Below are positions 1-6,426 of a DNA stretch of 12,133 nucleotides, piece by piece; position 1 is the first letter of the stretch, and each line of letters opens with the position of its first letter. The translations under genes and the position numbers were made by a program. The notes under the pieces were generated by a model that had not been told where the DNA came from, did no database searches, and saw nothing but the letters and a program-made list of their open reading frames with translations. Source of the DNA: CAWBRT01 sp050015355 (GTDB lineage: Bacteria; Acidobacteriota; Terriglobia; Terriglobales; Acidobacteriaceae); contig JBEKBO010000130.1 in the NCBI GenBank assembly GCA_050015355.1, positions 1 to 12,133 on the forward strand, in the 5' to 3' direction.

Positions 1-66
1 TTCCCGGCACTTAGTCTGGGGCCAATCCTGGAACACCTGCTGATGTATGCGGGAAAGACCTTCTGA
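1..66 (+). CDS. kdpA: K+-transporting ATPase subunit A, C-terminal end only (partial)
   Basis: The window opens inside this gene; the visible 21 codons read FPALSLGPILEHLLMYAGKTF and then TGA. The 'PAL-LGPI-EHLL' ending is typical of the last membrane segment of KdpA, the channel-like subunit that takes K+ in the KdpFABC pump of the inner membrane. The identity is firm because complete kdpB and kdpC follow directly. Only 12 bases separate its stop from the kdpB start, and the stop codon lies inside the kdpB Shine-Dalgarno region (TGAGGAA), so the two genes are co-transcribed and probably translationally coupled. The 5' end, kdpF and the operon promoter are outside the window. Confidence 0.92.
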   Translation, partial: FPALSLGPILEHLLMYAGKTF

Positions 67-78
67 GGAAATTGCGAT

Positions 79-2109
79 ATGGCATCGAAACAGAAAGCCG
101 TTTGGGAATGGAAGATTGTCCGCCGCGCGGTGCTGGACTCTTTCGTCAAGCTGAACCCGCGCAAGATGATGGGCAACCCCGTCATGTTCGTCGTAGAAGT
201 CGGCAGCGTCATCACCACGCTGCTGCTGTTTCATGGCAAGGACGCTTCTTTCGGATTCAATCTGCAGATCACATTGTGGCTGTGGTTCACAGTGTTGTTC
301 GCGAACTTCGCCGAGGCGATGGCCGAGGGTCGCGGCAAGGCACAGGCTGACACGTTGCGCAAGGCACGCGCCGAAACGATTGCGAACCGCGTGCTCCCGA
401 ACGGGCAAATCGAACAGGTACCGAGTTCCCATCTGCGTGCAAACGACCTCGTAGTCTGCTCGGCAAACGACTTCATTCCCTCCGACGGTGAGATCATCGA
501 AGGCGTGGCTTCGGTCGACGAGTCGGCCATCACCGGCGAGTCCGCGCCCGTGATTCGAGAGGCCGGCGGCGACCGCTCGGCCGTGACCGGCGGGACCCGC
601 GTGTTGTCGGACCAGATTCGGGTGAAGATCACCTCGAATCCGGGTGAGACCTTCCTCGATCGCATGATCGCCTTGGTGGAAGGCGCCGAGCGGCAGAAGA
701 CACCTAACGAAATTGCACTGAACATTCTGCTTGCGGGATTGACGATTATCTTCCTGCTAGCGGTGGTGAGCTTGCAGCCATTCGCCATCTACTCCGGTTC
801 GCCGCAGACTGTCTTTGTGCTCGTATCGCTGCTGGTCTGCCTGATTCCGACGACGATTGGCGGCCTGTTGTCGGCCATTGGCATCGCCGGCATGGACCGG
901 CTGATTCAGCACAATGTATTGGCAATGTCCGGACGCGCCGTGGAAGCGGCAGGCGATGTAAACACTCTATTGCTGGACAAGACAGGAACCATCACGCTTG
1001 GCAATCGCCAGGCATCGGAGTTCATCCCAGCGCCCGGCGTTACGCAACAGGAGCTCGCCGACGCAGCGCAGTTCTCATCCTTGGCCGACGAAACTCCCGA
1101 GGGCCGCTCGATCGTCGTGCTGGCAAAAGAAAAGTACGGTCTGCGAGGACGCGAGTTGGCCGACCATGAGGCGGTTTTCGTGGCTTTCAGCGCCACGACC
1201 CGCATGTCGGGCGTAAACCTCAACAGCTTCGAGATTCGCAAGGGCGCCGTCGATGCCATCACCAACTACGTAAAACAGAACGGCGGCGAGTTCCCTGTGC
1301 AAGTACAGGCTACGGTGGAAAAGATTGCCCGCTCCGGTGGAACACCTCTGGTGGTCGCCGAGCGGAGCCGTGGCGCGCTTGGAGTAATCGAACTGAAGGA
1401 CATAGTCAAGGGCGGCATGCGCGAGCGTTTCGATCAGCTCCGCGCCATGGGCATTCGCACCGTAATGATTACCGGCGACAATCCCCTGACCGCTGCCGCG
1501 ATTGCACAGGAAGCCGGGGTCGATGACTTTCTGGCTCAGGCTACGCCGAAGGACAAGATGGACCTCATCAAGCGCGAGCAAGCCGAGGGCAAACTGGTTG
1601 CCATGACCGGCGACGGCACCAACGACGCTCCCGCACTGGCGCAGGCCGATGTCGGTGTTGCCATGAATACCGGCACGCAAGCGGCGAAAGAGGCCGGCAA
1701 CATGGTGGATTTGGATTCGAATCCCACCAAGCTGATCGAGGTAGTCGAGATCGGCAAACAGTTGTTGATGACTCGCGGCTCGCTGACCACATTTTCGATT
1801 GCCAACGATGTCGCCAAGTATTTCGCCATCATCCCCGCCATGTTCGCCGGAACATTTCCAGTGCTGAATGCGGTCAACGTCATGCATCTGGCGACACCGC
1901 AATCGGCCATTTTATCGGCGGTCATCTTCAACGCCCTGATCATCGTGGCCTTGATCCCGCTGGCGTTGCGCGGGGTGAAATACCGCCCCATGGGAGCAGC
2001 CGCTCTGCTGCGCCGTAACCTCTGGGTCTATGGCATCGGCGGCATCATCGTCCCGTTCATCGGGATCAAGCTGATCGACTTGCTGATTACGGGCGTGGGG
2101 CTTGCATAG
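79..2109 (+). CDS. kdpB: K+-transporting P-type ATPase, catalytic subunit B
   Basis: Catalytic subunit of the Kdp K+ pump; it hydrolyses ATP through an aspartyl-phosphate to drive high-affinity K+ uptake at low external K+. All P-type ATPase signatures are present: TGES at residues 152-155 in the actuator domain, DKTGT with phosphorylated Asp300, an RKGAVDAI nucleotide-binding motif (Lys388), TGDNP from residue 465 and GDGTNDAP at 511-518. Hydrophobic membrane segments lie near residues 35-85, 210-275 and 580-670. Ser155 matches the serine (Ser162 in E. coli) whose phosphorylation inhibits the pump. At 676 residues it is full length (E. coli 682). The start is supported by GAGGAA about 10 bases upstream, overlapping the kdpA end. 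kdpC follows after 15 bases. Nothing in it is degraded. Confidence 0.98.
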   Translation: MASKQKAVWEWKIVRRAVLDSFVKLNPRKMMGNPVMFVVEVGSVITTLLLFHGKDASFGFNLQITLWLWFTVLFANFAEAMAEGRGKAQADTLRKARAETIANRVLPNGQIEQVPSSHLRANDLVVCSANDFIPSDGEIIEGVASVDESAITGESAPVIREAGGDRSAVTGGTRVLSDQIRVKITSNPGETFLDRMIALVEGAERQKTPNEIALNILLAGLTIIFLLAVVSLQPFAIYSGSPQTVFVLVSLLVCLIPTTIGGLLSAIGIAGMDRLIQHNVLAMSGRAVEAAGDVNTLLLDKTGTITLGNRQASEFIPAPGVTQQELADAAQFSSLADETPEGRSIVVLAKEKYGLRGRELADHEAVFVAFSATTRMSGVNLNSFEIRKGAVDAITNYVKQNGGEFPVQVQATVEKIARSGGTPLVVAERSRGALGVIELKDIVKGGMRERFDQLRAMGIRTVMITGDNPLTAAAIAQEAGVDDFLAQATPKDKMDLIKREQAEGKLVAMTGDGTNDAPALAQADVGVAMNTGTQAAKEAGNMVDLDSNPTKLIEVVEIGKQLLMTRGSLTTFSIANDVAKYFAIIPAMFAGTFPVLNAVNVMHLATPQSAILSAVIFNALIIVALIPLALRGVKYRPMGAAALLRRNLWVYGIGGIIVPFIGIKLIDLLITGVGLA

Positions 2110-2124
2110 AAGAAGAGGAATGCG

Positions 2125-2727
2125 ATGAAAAAGAATCTTCTGATTGCCGTACTCATGACAATTGCGACGACCATTCTTTTAGGGTTGATCTATCCCCTGG
2201 TAGTGACGGGAATCGCCCAGGTTATTTTCCCCGACAAGTCCAATGGACAACTCATCCAGCGGAACGGGCAGGTCGTGGGCTCGCGCCTCATTGGACAACC
2301 ATTTGGCGGTCCCGGCTACTTCCACTCTCGGCCCTCAGCCGCGGGCAACGGCTACGACGCTGGGAACTCCGGCGGCTCCAACCTTGGTCCGACAAACCAG
2401 AAACTCGTCGACCGCTTCAAACAGGATCTTCCCAGGTTGCAAGCTGAGAACCCAGGCAAGCCGGTTCCCATTGACCTGCTGACCACCTCCGGTTCGGGAC
2501 TTGACCCGAACATCACACCGGCCGGCGCTGACTTTCAGGTTCCCCGCGTGGCGAAGGAGCGTGGTATGAGCGAAGCTGCCGTCCAGCAGCTGGTTGCGCG
2601 ACATACCGAAGAAAGGCAATTCGGCTTTCTCGGTGAGCCGCGCGTAAACGTCCTGGAACTCAACCTCGACCTCGACGCGACGCACCCCATGGCAAAGGTC
2701 GCCATGACAACGGACAAGGCTCGCTGA
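2125..2727 (+). CDS. kdpC: K+-transporting ATPase subunit C
   Basis: KdpC is the single-span accessory subunit of the Kdp pump, thought to raise the ATP affinity of KdpB. The protein begins with a positively charged stub and one membrane helix (residues 5-34). The characteristic periplasmic part follows: a GYFHSRPSAA motif (64-73), a Gly/Asn-rich stretch SGGSNLGPTN (82-91), TSGSGLDPNITP (121-132), and the helical tail with AAVQQLV and RQFGFLGEPRVNVLELNLDLD (165-184). The 200 residues compare with about 190 in E. coli. AGAGGAA stands 6 bases before the ATG and kdpB ends 15 bases upstream, so this belongs to the kdp operon. No kdpD or kdpE follows; the next 240 bases are remnant DNA (see 2839-2964). 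Confidence 0.97.
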   Translation: MKKNLLIAVLMTIATTILLGLIYPLVVTGIAQVIFPDKSNGQLIQRNGQVVGSRLIGQPFGGPGYFHSRPSAAGNGYDAGNSGGSNLGPTNQKLVDRFKQDLPRLQAENPGKPVPIDLLTTSGSGLDPNITPAGADFQVPRVAKERGMSEAAVQQLVARHTEERQFGFLGEPRVNVLELNLDLDATHPMAKVAMTTDKAR

Positions 2728-2752
2728 CAAACAGAATATGACGGCTCCGATG

Positions 2753-2767
2753 CTGCACTTTGTGCAG
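2753..2767 (+). other. Small hairpin just after kdpC
   Basis: CTGCAC-TTT-GTGCAG makes a 6-bp stem with a 3-base loop, 26 bases after the kdpC stop. A second 6-bp hairpin (GCTGCT-CGTCA-AGCAGC) lies near 2793-2810. Neither is followed by a T-run, so neither is a textbook intrinsic terminator; they may help end or stabilise the kdp transcript, or may be chance. Confidence 0.25.
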
Positions 2768-2838
2768 AAGCCGCCGGCCTCCGAAGGAAGCTTATGCTGC
2801 TCGTCAAGCAGCCGCCCTCCCCCGGCCAGCAACAATGC

Positions 2839-2964
2839 TTCGCTCCCGTGTGGGCGGGAGTCAACTATCTGCAAAAGCAATTCTCCAAGAAAAACTACCT
2901 TTCGATCCGCAATGAATTTCTCGACGATGCGAAGGGCCAGAGGACAGGGTATAAGACTTGGTAC
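2839..2964 (+). pseudogene. Remnant of an outer-membrane beta-barrel porin gene (internal fragment)
   Basis: In the + strand frame of position 2794, about 42 residues from FAPVWAGVNY through NEFLDDAKGQRTGYKTWY resemble an inner piece of a Gram-negative beta-barrel porin of the BBP2 (PF07642) kind, where a strand of the form 'S-I-R-N-E-x-x-D-D-x-x-G-Q-R-T-G' recurs. That resemblance is from memory of the family, not from a search. Acidobacterial kdp operons often carry a porin gene behind kdpC, which fits the location. There is no signal peptide, no plausible upstream part between kdpC and 2839, and the likeness stops abruptly at about 2964, where the receiver-domain gene of the opposite strand begins. 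I read it as a decayed fragment. The alternative is that it is a chance reading opposite a slightly longer response regulator. Confidence 0.5.
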
Positions 2965-3278
2965 TTCCGAACGAGGGCATCCACCTGCGCTACCGTGCTC
3001 GGCGGAATGTCTTGCGATCCTGAAAACAGTATGATCGGAGTCTCCGGGCGAGTATGCTTCACCTCCAGCACAACTTCTCCGCCATTCATGCCGGGCATCG
3101 AGTAGTCGAGAACAATTGCGTCGAGTCGCCGTCCAGACATCAGGGTTAGCGCCTCGCGACCATCACTCGCGATCAGAACCGCATACCCGTTCGTCATCAG
3201 AGCGGTTTGCAGCAGGCAGAGTAGCGCTTCATCATCATCGACACAAAGCACAACGGCTCGGATGGGGTTGGATTCCAT
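2895..3278 (-). CDS. Single-domain response regulator (CheY-like receiver), 3' end altered
   Basis: A 127-residue stand-alone receiver domain. The acidic pocket is VDDDE (Asp14-Asp16), the phosphorylated Asp58 lies in VLDYSMPGMNG, the switch Ser86 is in LFSGS and the conserved lysine is Lys105 in VDALVRK. It would be phosphorylated by an unseen histidine kinase and act by protein contact, since no output domain is present. The start is the internal ATG at 3276-3278, preceded by GGGAGG at 5-6 bases; an in-frame ATG 31 codons earlier has no such site. After Lys105 the frame runs into an unrelated tail (YQVLYPVLWPFASS...), so helix alpha-5 is missing. Either a rearrangement joined it to the porin remnant at about 2964, or one base has been lost: the neighbouring frame reads LALRIVEKFIAD, an alpha-5-like sequence. 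Function may be impaired. It is not KdpE, which has a DNA-binding domain. Confidence 0.75.
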   Translation of the reverse strand: MESNPIRAVVLCVDDDEALLCLLQTALMTNGYAVLIASDGREALTLMSGRRLDAIVLDYSMPGMNGGEVVLEVKHTRPETPIILFSGSQDIPPSTVAQVDALVRKYQVLYPVLWPFASSRNSLRIER

Positions 3279-3650
3279 GGTCGCCTCCCTGCTTGCATTT
3301 GACCGTGCATATTGTGGTAAGCACCCTAATCCTATATGGCAGTCTATGGTTCCTCTATAGGCGAGAGACATATCACGGGAGTGCGATTGTAAGCTGGTTG
3401 CAGTACATGTCGAACGCGGCCGTTAGGCCAACCGCTCCTTCATATTCGCTCATGCTGTTCCAGCGCAGGCGATAAGCCCGGGAGGCCTTCTGAGTATGAA
3501 TTGGGAGTGACAGAACATTTGACATGAGCAATCTCGCTGTCGCCGCGCTTTCGGCCGTATTCGACATGCCAGAAGAACTGGTGCAACCCCGCCGATGGGA
3601 CTACGCTCTAATGCCTCCAAGCTGAAAAGCTGAAACCAAGGAGGTTTTGC
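3279..3650. other. Gene-poor stretch between response regulator and 109-residue protein
   Basis: About 370 bp with no gene I can support. It must hold the promoter of the - strand response regulator and that of the + strand 109-residue gene, but I see no convincing -35/-10 pair for either; a TTGACA at 3519-3524 lacks a partner -10 at 16-18 bases. A 64-codon - strand reading frame (3373-3567) has no good ribosome site and no recognisable sequence. The last 40 bases form a possible hairpin over the next gene's ribosome site (listed separately). Confidence 0.5.
3614..3644 (+). promoter_or_regulatory. Possible Shine-Dalgarno-sequestering hairpin
   Basis: CCTCC at 3614-3618 is exactly complementary to the GGAGG at 3640-3644 that serves as ribosome site for the gene starting at 3651. 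The loop between holds a tandem AGCTGAAA repeat (AGCTGAAAAGCTGAAA), which can itself form a small AGCT/AGCT hairpin. With ATG at 3611-3613 and CAT at 3650-3652 the stem could be extended by three pairs across a bulge. This could lower translation in a temperature- or ligand-sensitive way. Five GC-rich pairs is short, so the evidence is only suggestive. Confidence 0.3.
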
Positions 3651-3980
3651 ATGCGTTGTCTATTGAAAGTTTCCATTCCAACCGAGATTGGTAACGACTG
3701 TATCGTTGACGGCAGCTTGGCGAGAACCATCGAATCGATCCTCAACGACTTGAGTCCAGAAGCCGCCTATTTTGCCGAGGAACACGGAGCCCGCACCGGA
3801 TTTATCGTCTGCAATGTCAAAGACGAATCGGATATACCGGCGATAGCCGAGCCGTGGTTTCTCGCCTTCAATGCTCGCGTGGAATTTCATCCTGCCATGA
3901 CTTTGGCCGACCTGAAGAAGGCTGCGCCGGGATTTGAAAAAGCGATCAGAAAATATAGTCATCTGAAGAAAGCCGCCTGA
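3651..3980 (+). CDS. Conserved small protein of unknown function (109 residues)
   Basis: A soluble 109-residue protein beginning MRCLLKVSIPTEIGND. An excellent AGGAGG lies 7 bases before the ATG. There is no signal peptide or membrane segment. The pattern (strand MRCLLKVSIP 1-10, helix TIESILNDL 26-34, strands AAYFAEEHGARTGFIVCNV 38-56 and VEFHPAM 77-83, helices ADLKKAAPGFEKAIRKY 86-102) suggests a small ferredoxin-like alpha/beta barrel of the kind that forms dimers. I recall similar 'MRFLLKVSIP' proteins as conserved hypotheticals in acidobacteria; their function is unknown to me. It stands alone: nothing on the same strand lies close by. A hairpin may cover its ribosome site, and another stands about 50 bases after its stop. 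Confidence is high that it is a gene; its role is open. Confidence 0.85.
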   Translation: MRCLLKVSIPTEIGNDCIVDGSLARTIESILNDLSPEAAYFAEEHGARTGFIVCNVKDESDIPAIAEPWFLAFNARVEFHPAMTLADLKKAAPGFEKAIRKYSHLKKAA

Positions 3981-4027
3981 AGCGCAGAAGCTTCTGAAAC
4001 GAATAGTTTGTCAACGAGTCTTAGCGA

Positions 4028-4053
4028 CTGGCTCGGCAATGTCTCCGAGCCGG
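4028..4053 (+). terminator. Hairpin after the 109-residue gene, terminator-like without T-run
   Basis: GGCTCGG and CCGAGCC (7 bp), extended by a G-U and a C-G pair to 9 bp, enclose the 8-base loop CAATGTCT, starting 48 bases after the stop at 3980. The bases after it (GTCAGTCTC) are not T-rich, so it would be a weak or Rho-assisted terminator, or an RNA 3'-end protector. Confidence 0.4.
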
Positions 4054-4425
4054 GTCAGTCTCTATGAGCTATGCGTTGCTGCCCTCAGTCGATCGCCGAC
4101 AACTTTCCGTCCACTCACCATCCATCTGCGATATCCTATGAAGCCCGGCTCCGGGGTACACCTACTCTGGAACCGCTCCGGCACAAGCGAGGGCAACCGG
4201 CTGTGTAAGCCGGATTTGCAGAGTGCGAGTTCCTAAGTCATCGAACGGATTCAGCAGGGCTGGCGAAGGCAGTGACACGACCTGCCGCGCCCTTGATGCC
4301 CCGGACATTTTGTTCTTAGGCACTTCCGGGTTACCGGCCTCTTCGGACTCGACATCGAACGGTTGGAAGGCTATTGTGATCAGAAGTCCCCGGCGTCCGC
4401 GGCTGGGCATCAGTGGTAGCAGGAC
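4054..4425. other. Gene-free stretch with a second strong hairpin
   Basis: About 370 bp in which none of the reading frames looks like a protein. The clearest structure is CCGGCT-GTGTA-AGCCGG at 4197-4213, a 6-bp stem with a 5-base loop. The surroundings (about 4170-4240) faintly recall the anticodon arm and 3' half of a tRNA, but they fail as one (see rejected items). This could be decayed sequence or hold a small RNA; nothing here allows a firm call. Confidence 0.4.
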
Positions 4426-4593
4426 ATGGATGTCAACAAGACCATCGAAGAGATAGAGTTGCTGGAGCGTATCTACACACTTCCAGACACGAGGCAGCTC
4501 CGGTTGGCCGACCGTGAAGCTGCGAACCAGAAGCATGACGAGATGTATGCTGACAACCCGTGGTTCCGGCTGTGGAAGCGATATGGCGTCTGA
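4426..4593 (+). CDS. Small conserved protein, 55 residues, unknown function
   Basis: ATG at 4426 opens a 55-codon frame, MDVNKTIEEIELLERIYTLP and onward, ending HDEMYADNPWFRLWKRYGV before TGA. The composition is clearly protein-like: an amphipathic helix (IEEIELLERIY, residues 7-17), a polar middle with charged residues, and an aromatic-rich ending with Trp48, Phe49, Trp52 and Tyr54. I recall similar tiny acidobacterial proteins with the same 'NPWFRLW-RYGV' ending, but could not check this. An in-frame TAG three codons upstream makes this ATG the only ATG start. The ribosome site is weak (GCAGGA very close to the ATG). It is not visibly in an operon: the 109-residue gene ends 445 bases upstream and the malic enzyme gene converges on it. 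Possible roles, as a protein-binding peptide or toxin/antitoxin-like part, are guesses. Confidence 0.6.
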   Translation: MDVNKTIEEIELLERIYTLPDTRQLRLADREAANQKHDEMYADNPWFRLWKRYGV

Positions 4594-4619
4594 GGGGACC
4601 GATCACCGTGAGACTGGCG

Positions 4620-4639
4620 GCCGAGGGTCGACCATCGGC
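4620..4639. other. Hairpin between the 55-residue gene and the end of the malic enzyme gene
   Basis: GCCGA and TCGGC flank the perfect 8-base palindrome GGTCGACC, so both strands can form this 20-base hairpin. It sits 27 bases past the + strand gene's stop and 33 bases past the - strand malic enzyme stop, where a bidirectional terminator would be expected. There is no T-run on either side, so the call is weak. Confidence 0.3.
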
Positions 4640-4671
4640 AACCCTGTACCCCGGTTCGCAGCTTGCGTCTG

Positions 4672-6108
4672 CTACTCCTCGGGCTCGGCCTTTTCCCTGC
4701 GTGCGACGCCGGTTCGAATCGCCGCTCTCACCACTTCTTTCGCCACCGATTCGGCGACCTTCGGATTGAACACGCCGGGAATAATGTAGTCCTCGTTGAG
4801 TTCGCTGGGAGACACTAAGTTGGCGATGGCGTGCGCCGCCGCCAGCTTCATCTCTTCATTGATGTCCGTAGCCTGGCAATCCAGTGCTCCGCGGAAGATG
4901 CCCGGGAAGCAGAGAACGTTGTTGATTTGGTTCGGATAGTCGGAACGGCCCGTCGCCATGATGCGCACGTAAGGCGCGGCTTCCTCGGGCATCACCTCTG
5001 GAACGGGATTGGACATGGCGAAGACGATGGCGCCTTTGTTCATCTTTGCCAGGTCTTTCGCGTTGACCACGCCGGGGCCGGACAACCCCATGAAGAAGTC
5101 GGCGCCTTCCAGAGCTTCCTTCAGCGAGCCCTTGAAGCCGGTGGGGTTCGTGTGCTCGGCGAACCATTGCTTCATGAAGTTCATGCCTTCGGTGCGGCCC
5201 TTGTAGATCGCTCCGGTGCGGTCGAACCCGATGATGTTGGTCCCTCCGGCCCCAAGGATGATCTTCGAGCAGGCCACGCCTGCCGCGCCGACGCCGACAA
5301 CGATCATCTTCATCTCAGAGATATCCTTGCCGACAATCTTGGCGGCGTTGATCAATGCAGCCAGAACCACCACGGCGGTGCCGTGCTGGTCGTCGTGGAA
5401 GACCGGAATATCGAGTTCTTTTTTCAGCCTGGACTCGATCTCGAAACATCGCGGCGCGGAAATGTCTTCCAGGTTGATGCCGCCAAACACCGGCGCAATG
5501 TTTTTCACGGTGCGGATGATTTCTTCCGTGTCCTTGGTCGCCAGGCAAAGCGGAAATGCGTCAACCTTGCCGAACTCTTTAAAGAGCATCGCCTTGCCTT
5601 CCATGACAGGCATGGCAGCTTCGGGGCCTATGTCGCCAAGGCCCAGCACGGCAGTACCGTCGGTGACAACGGCAATGGTGTTGCGCTTGATCGTGAGCTT
5701 ATAGACATTCTCCGGATGACGATGGATGTCCATGCAAACGCGTGCGACGCCGGGAGTATAGGCCATCGACAGGTCGTCGCGAGTGTTGATCGCAACCTTG
5801 CTCACCACCCTGATCTTGCCTCCCAGGTGCATAAGGAAGGTGCGATCCGACACGTGGACAACCTCTATGTTGCTGAGGGTTCTCAGCTCCTTGACAAGCT
5901 TATCGCCGTGCTCCTGATCGCGAACGTTGACTGTCACATCACGAATGATGTGATTTCTTTCGAACCCGGCGATGTCGATCGCGCCGATGTCTCCGCCGAG
6001 TTCGCCGATCTTGGAAGTGACTCTGCCTAGATTGCCGGGTTCATTAGGAATCTTCAGACGTAGCGTGAGACTGTAGCCTGCACTTGGCTTGACGGGTGTA
6101 GTTGCCAT
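4672..6108 (-). CDS. NAD(P)-dependent malic enzyme with N-terminal ACT domain
   Basis: Converts L-malate to pyruvate and CO2 with NAD(P)H formation, linking the TCA cycle to pyruvate in the cytoplasm. Residues 13-86 form an ACT-type ligand-binding domain (KIPNEPGNLGRVTSKIGELGGDIGAIDI region). The malic enzyme N-domain follows, with Tyr117 in SMAYTPGVA, the general-base region around Lys172 in PVMEGKAMLFKEFG, and metal ligands in INLEDISAPRCFEIE (Glu214, Asp215) and FHDDQHGT (Asp239/Asp240). The NAD-binding fold begins at IVVGVGAAGVACSKI (269-283) and includes FFMGLSGPGVV and VFAMSNPVPEV (338-372). At 478 residues it is the size of the short bacterial ACT-malic enzyme class, without the phosphotransacetylase-like domain of the long class. 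GAAGGA lies about 12 bases before the ATG. The ACT domain implies allosteric control, probably by an amino acid or similar metabolite. Cofactor preference cannot be told by eye. Confidence 0.96.
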   Translation of the reverse strand: MATTPVKPSAGYSLTLRLKIPNEPGNLGRVTSKIGELGGDIGAIDIAGFERNHIIRDVTVNVRDQEHGDKLVKELRTLSNIEVVHVSDRTFLMHLGGKIRVVSKVAINTRDDLSMAYTPGVARVCMDIHRHPENVYKLTIKRNTIAVVTDGTAVLGLGDIGPEAAMPVMEGKAMLFKEFGKVDAFPLCLATKDTEEIIRTVKNIAPVFGGINLEDISAPRCFEIESRLKKELDIPVFHDDQHGTAVVVLAALINAAKIVGKDISEMKMIVVGVGAAGVACSKIILGAGGTNIIGFDRTGAIYKGRTEGMNFMKQWFAEHTNPTGFKGSLKEALEGADFFMGLSGPGVVNAKDLAKMNKGAIVFAMSNPVPEVMPEEAAPYVRIMATGRSDYPNQINNVLCFPGIFRGALDCQATDINEEMKLAAAHAIANLVSPSELNEDYIIPGVFNPKVAESVAKEVVRAAIRTGVARREKAEPEE

Positions 6109-6142
6109 AATGTTCGAGTCCTTCTCTCGGCAATTTTGAGGA

Positions 6143-6171
6143 ATTCAACGATCCAACTGCTCTGCCGTCAA
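6143..6171 (-). promoter_or_regulatory. Candidate sigma70-type promoter for the malic enzyme gene
   Basis: Read on the - strand, TTGACG (6171-6166) is followed after 17 bases by TTGAAT (6148-6143), a reasonable -35/-10 pair placed 35-63 bases before the malic enzyme start. The -10 matches consensus at four of six positions. A second TACACT further upstream has no -35 partner. Confidence 0.35.
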
Positions 6172-6342
6172 CAGCGACACCAGTCTGACAACCTGCCACG
6201 CAAGAGACGCGGAGACGGCAGACCACCCCAAGGGTTCAAAAAGTGTAGCAAAAGAGATGACGTGCGCGAGAAAAATAGTTAACGCCCGCGACGTCTTGAA
6301 CTTTCATCCGTACGAAAGCTGTTGCCGGCAGCAACCAGACCA

Positions 6343-6401
6343 GAATAAAAGAGGGCGCGGAGTCATGACTCGGCACCACTGCCAAACCATTCCCGCGCCC
6401 T
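6343..6401 (-). terminator. Intrinsic terminator of the aldolase gene
   Basis: On the - strand, AGGGCGCGG (6401-6393) pairs perfectly with CCGCGCCCT (6360-6352) and is followed at once by CTTTTATTCTGG, the expected T-rich tail. It begins 26 bases after the aldolase stop. The 32-base loop is itself structured: it holds the perfect 12-base palindrome GAGTCATGACTC, overlapping the stem base (6360-6371), and the small hairpin GGCA-GTGG-TGCC. The RNA would therefore be branched or could pair in two ways. The terminator insulates the malic enzyme gene from aldolase transcription. Confidence 0.75.
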
Positions 6402-6426
6402 GATGTTGAAGTCCTTGGTGGGCCGA

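Noticed and set aside
2335..2880. 181-codon frame on the - strand opposite kdpC
   Set aside because: kdpC is unmistakable on the + strand. The only reason to consider this frame is as a continuation of a frameshifted response regulator, and its content (GGGRLLDEQHK...) shows no domain.
3519..3524. Perfect TTGACA as promoter of the 109-residue gene
   Set aside because: No -10-like hexamer occurs 16-18 bases downstream; the next AT-containing hexamer is about 30 bases away.
3373..3567. 64-codon frame on the - strand upstream of the response regulator
   Set aside because: No ribosome site, no recognisable sequence, and no neighbour that would support it; a real small protein cannot be excluded without homologues.
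4160..4245. tRNA-like sequence around CCGGC-TGTGTAA-GCCGG and GTGCGAGTTC
   Set aside because: The anticodon loop lacks T33, there is no GGTTCGA-type T-loop with a matching stem, and no acceptor stem closes the structure.
4831..6030. 399-codon open frame on the + strand opposite the malic enzyme gene
   Set aside because: It mirrors a gene with complete domain structure on the other strand; the translated sequence is low in hydrophobic core patterns and rich in His/Asp/Arg, as antisense frames of high-GC genes are.
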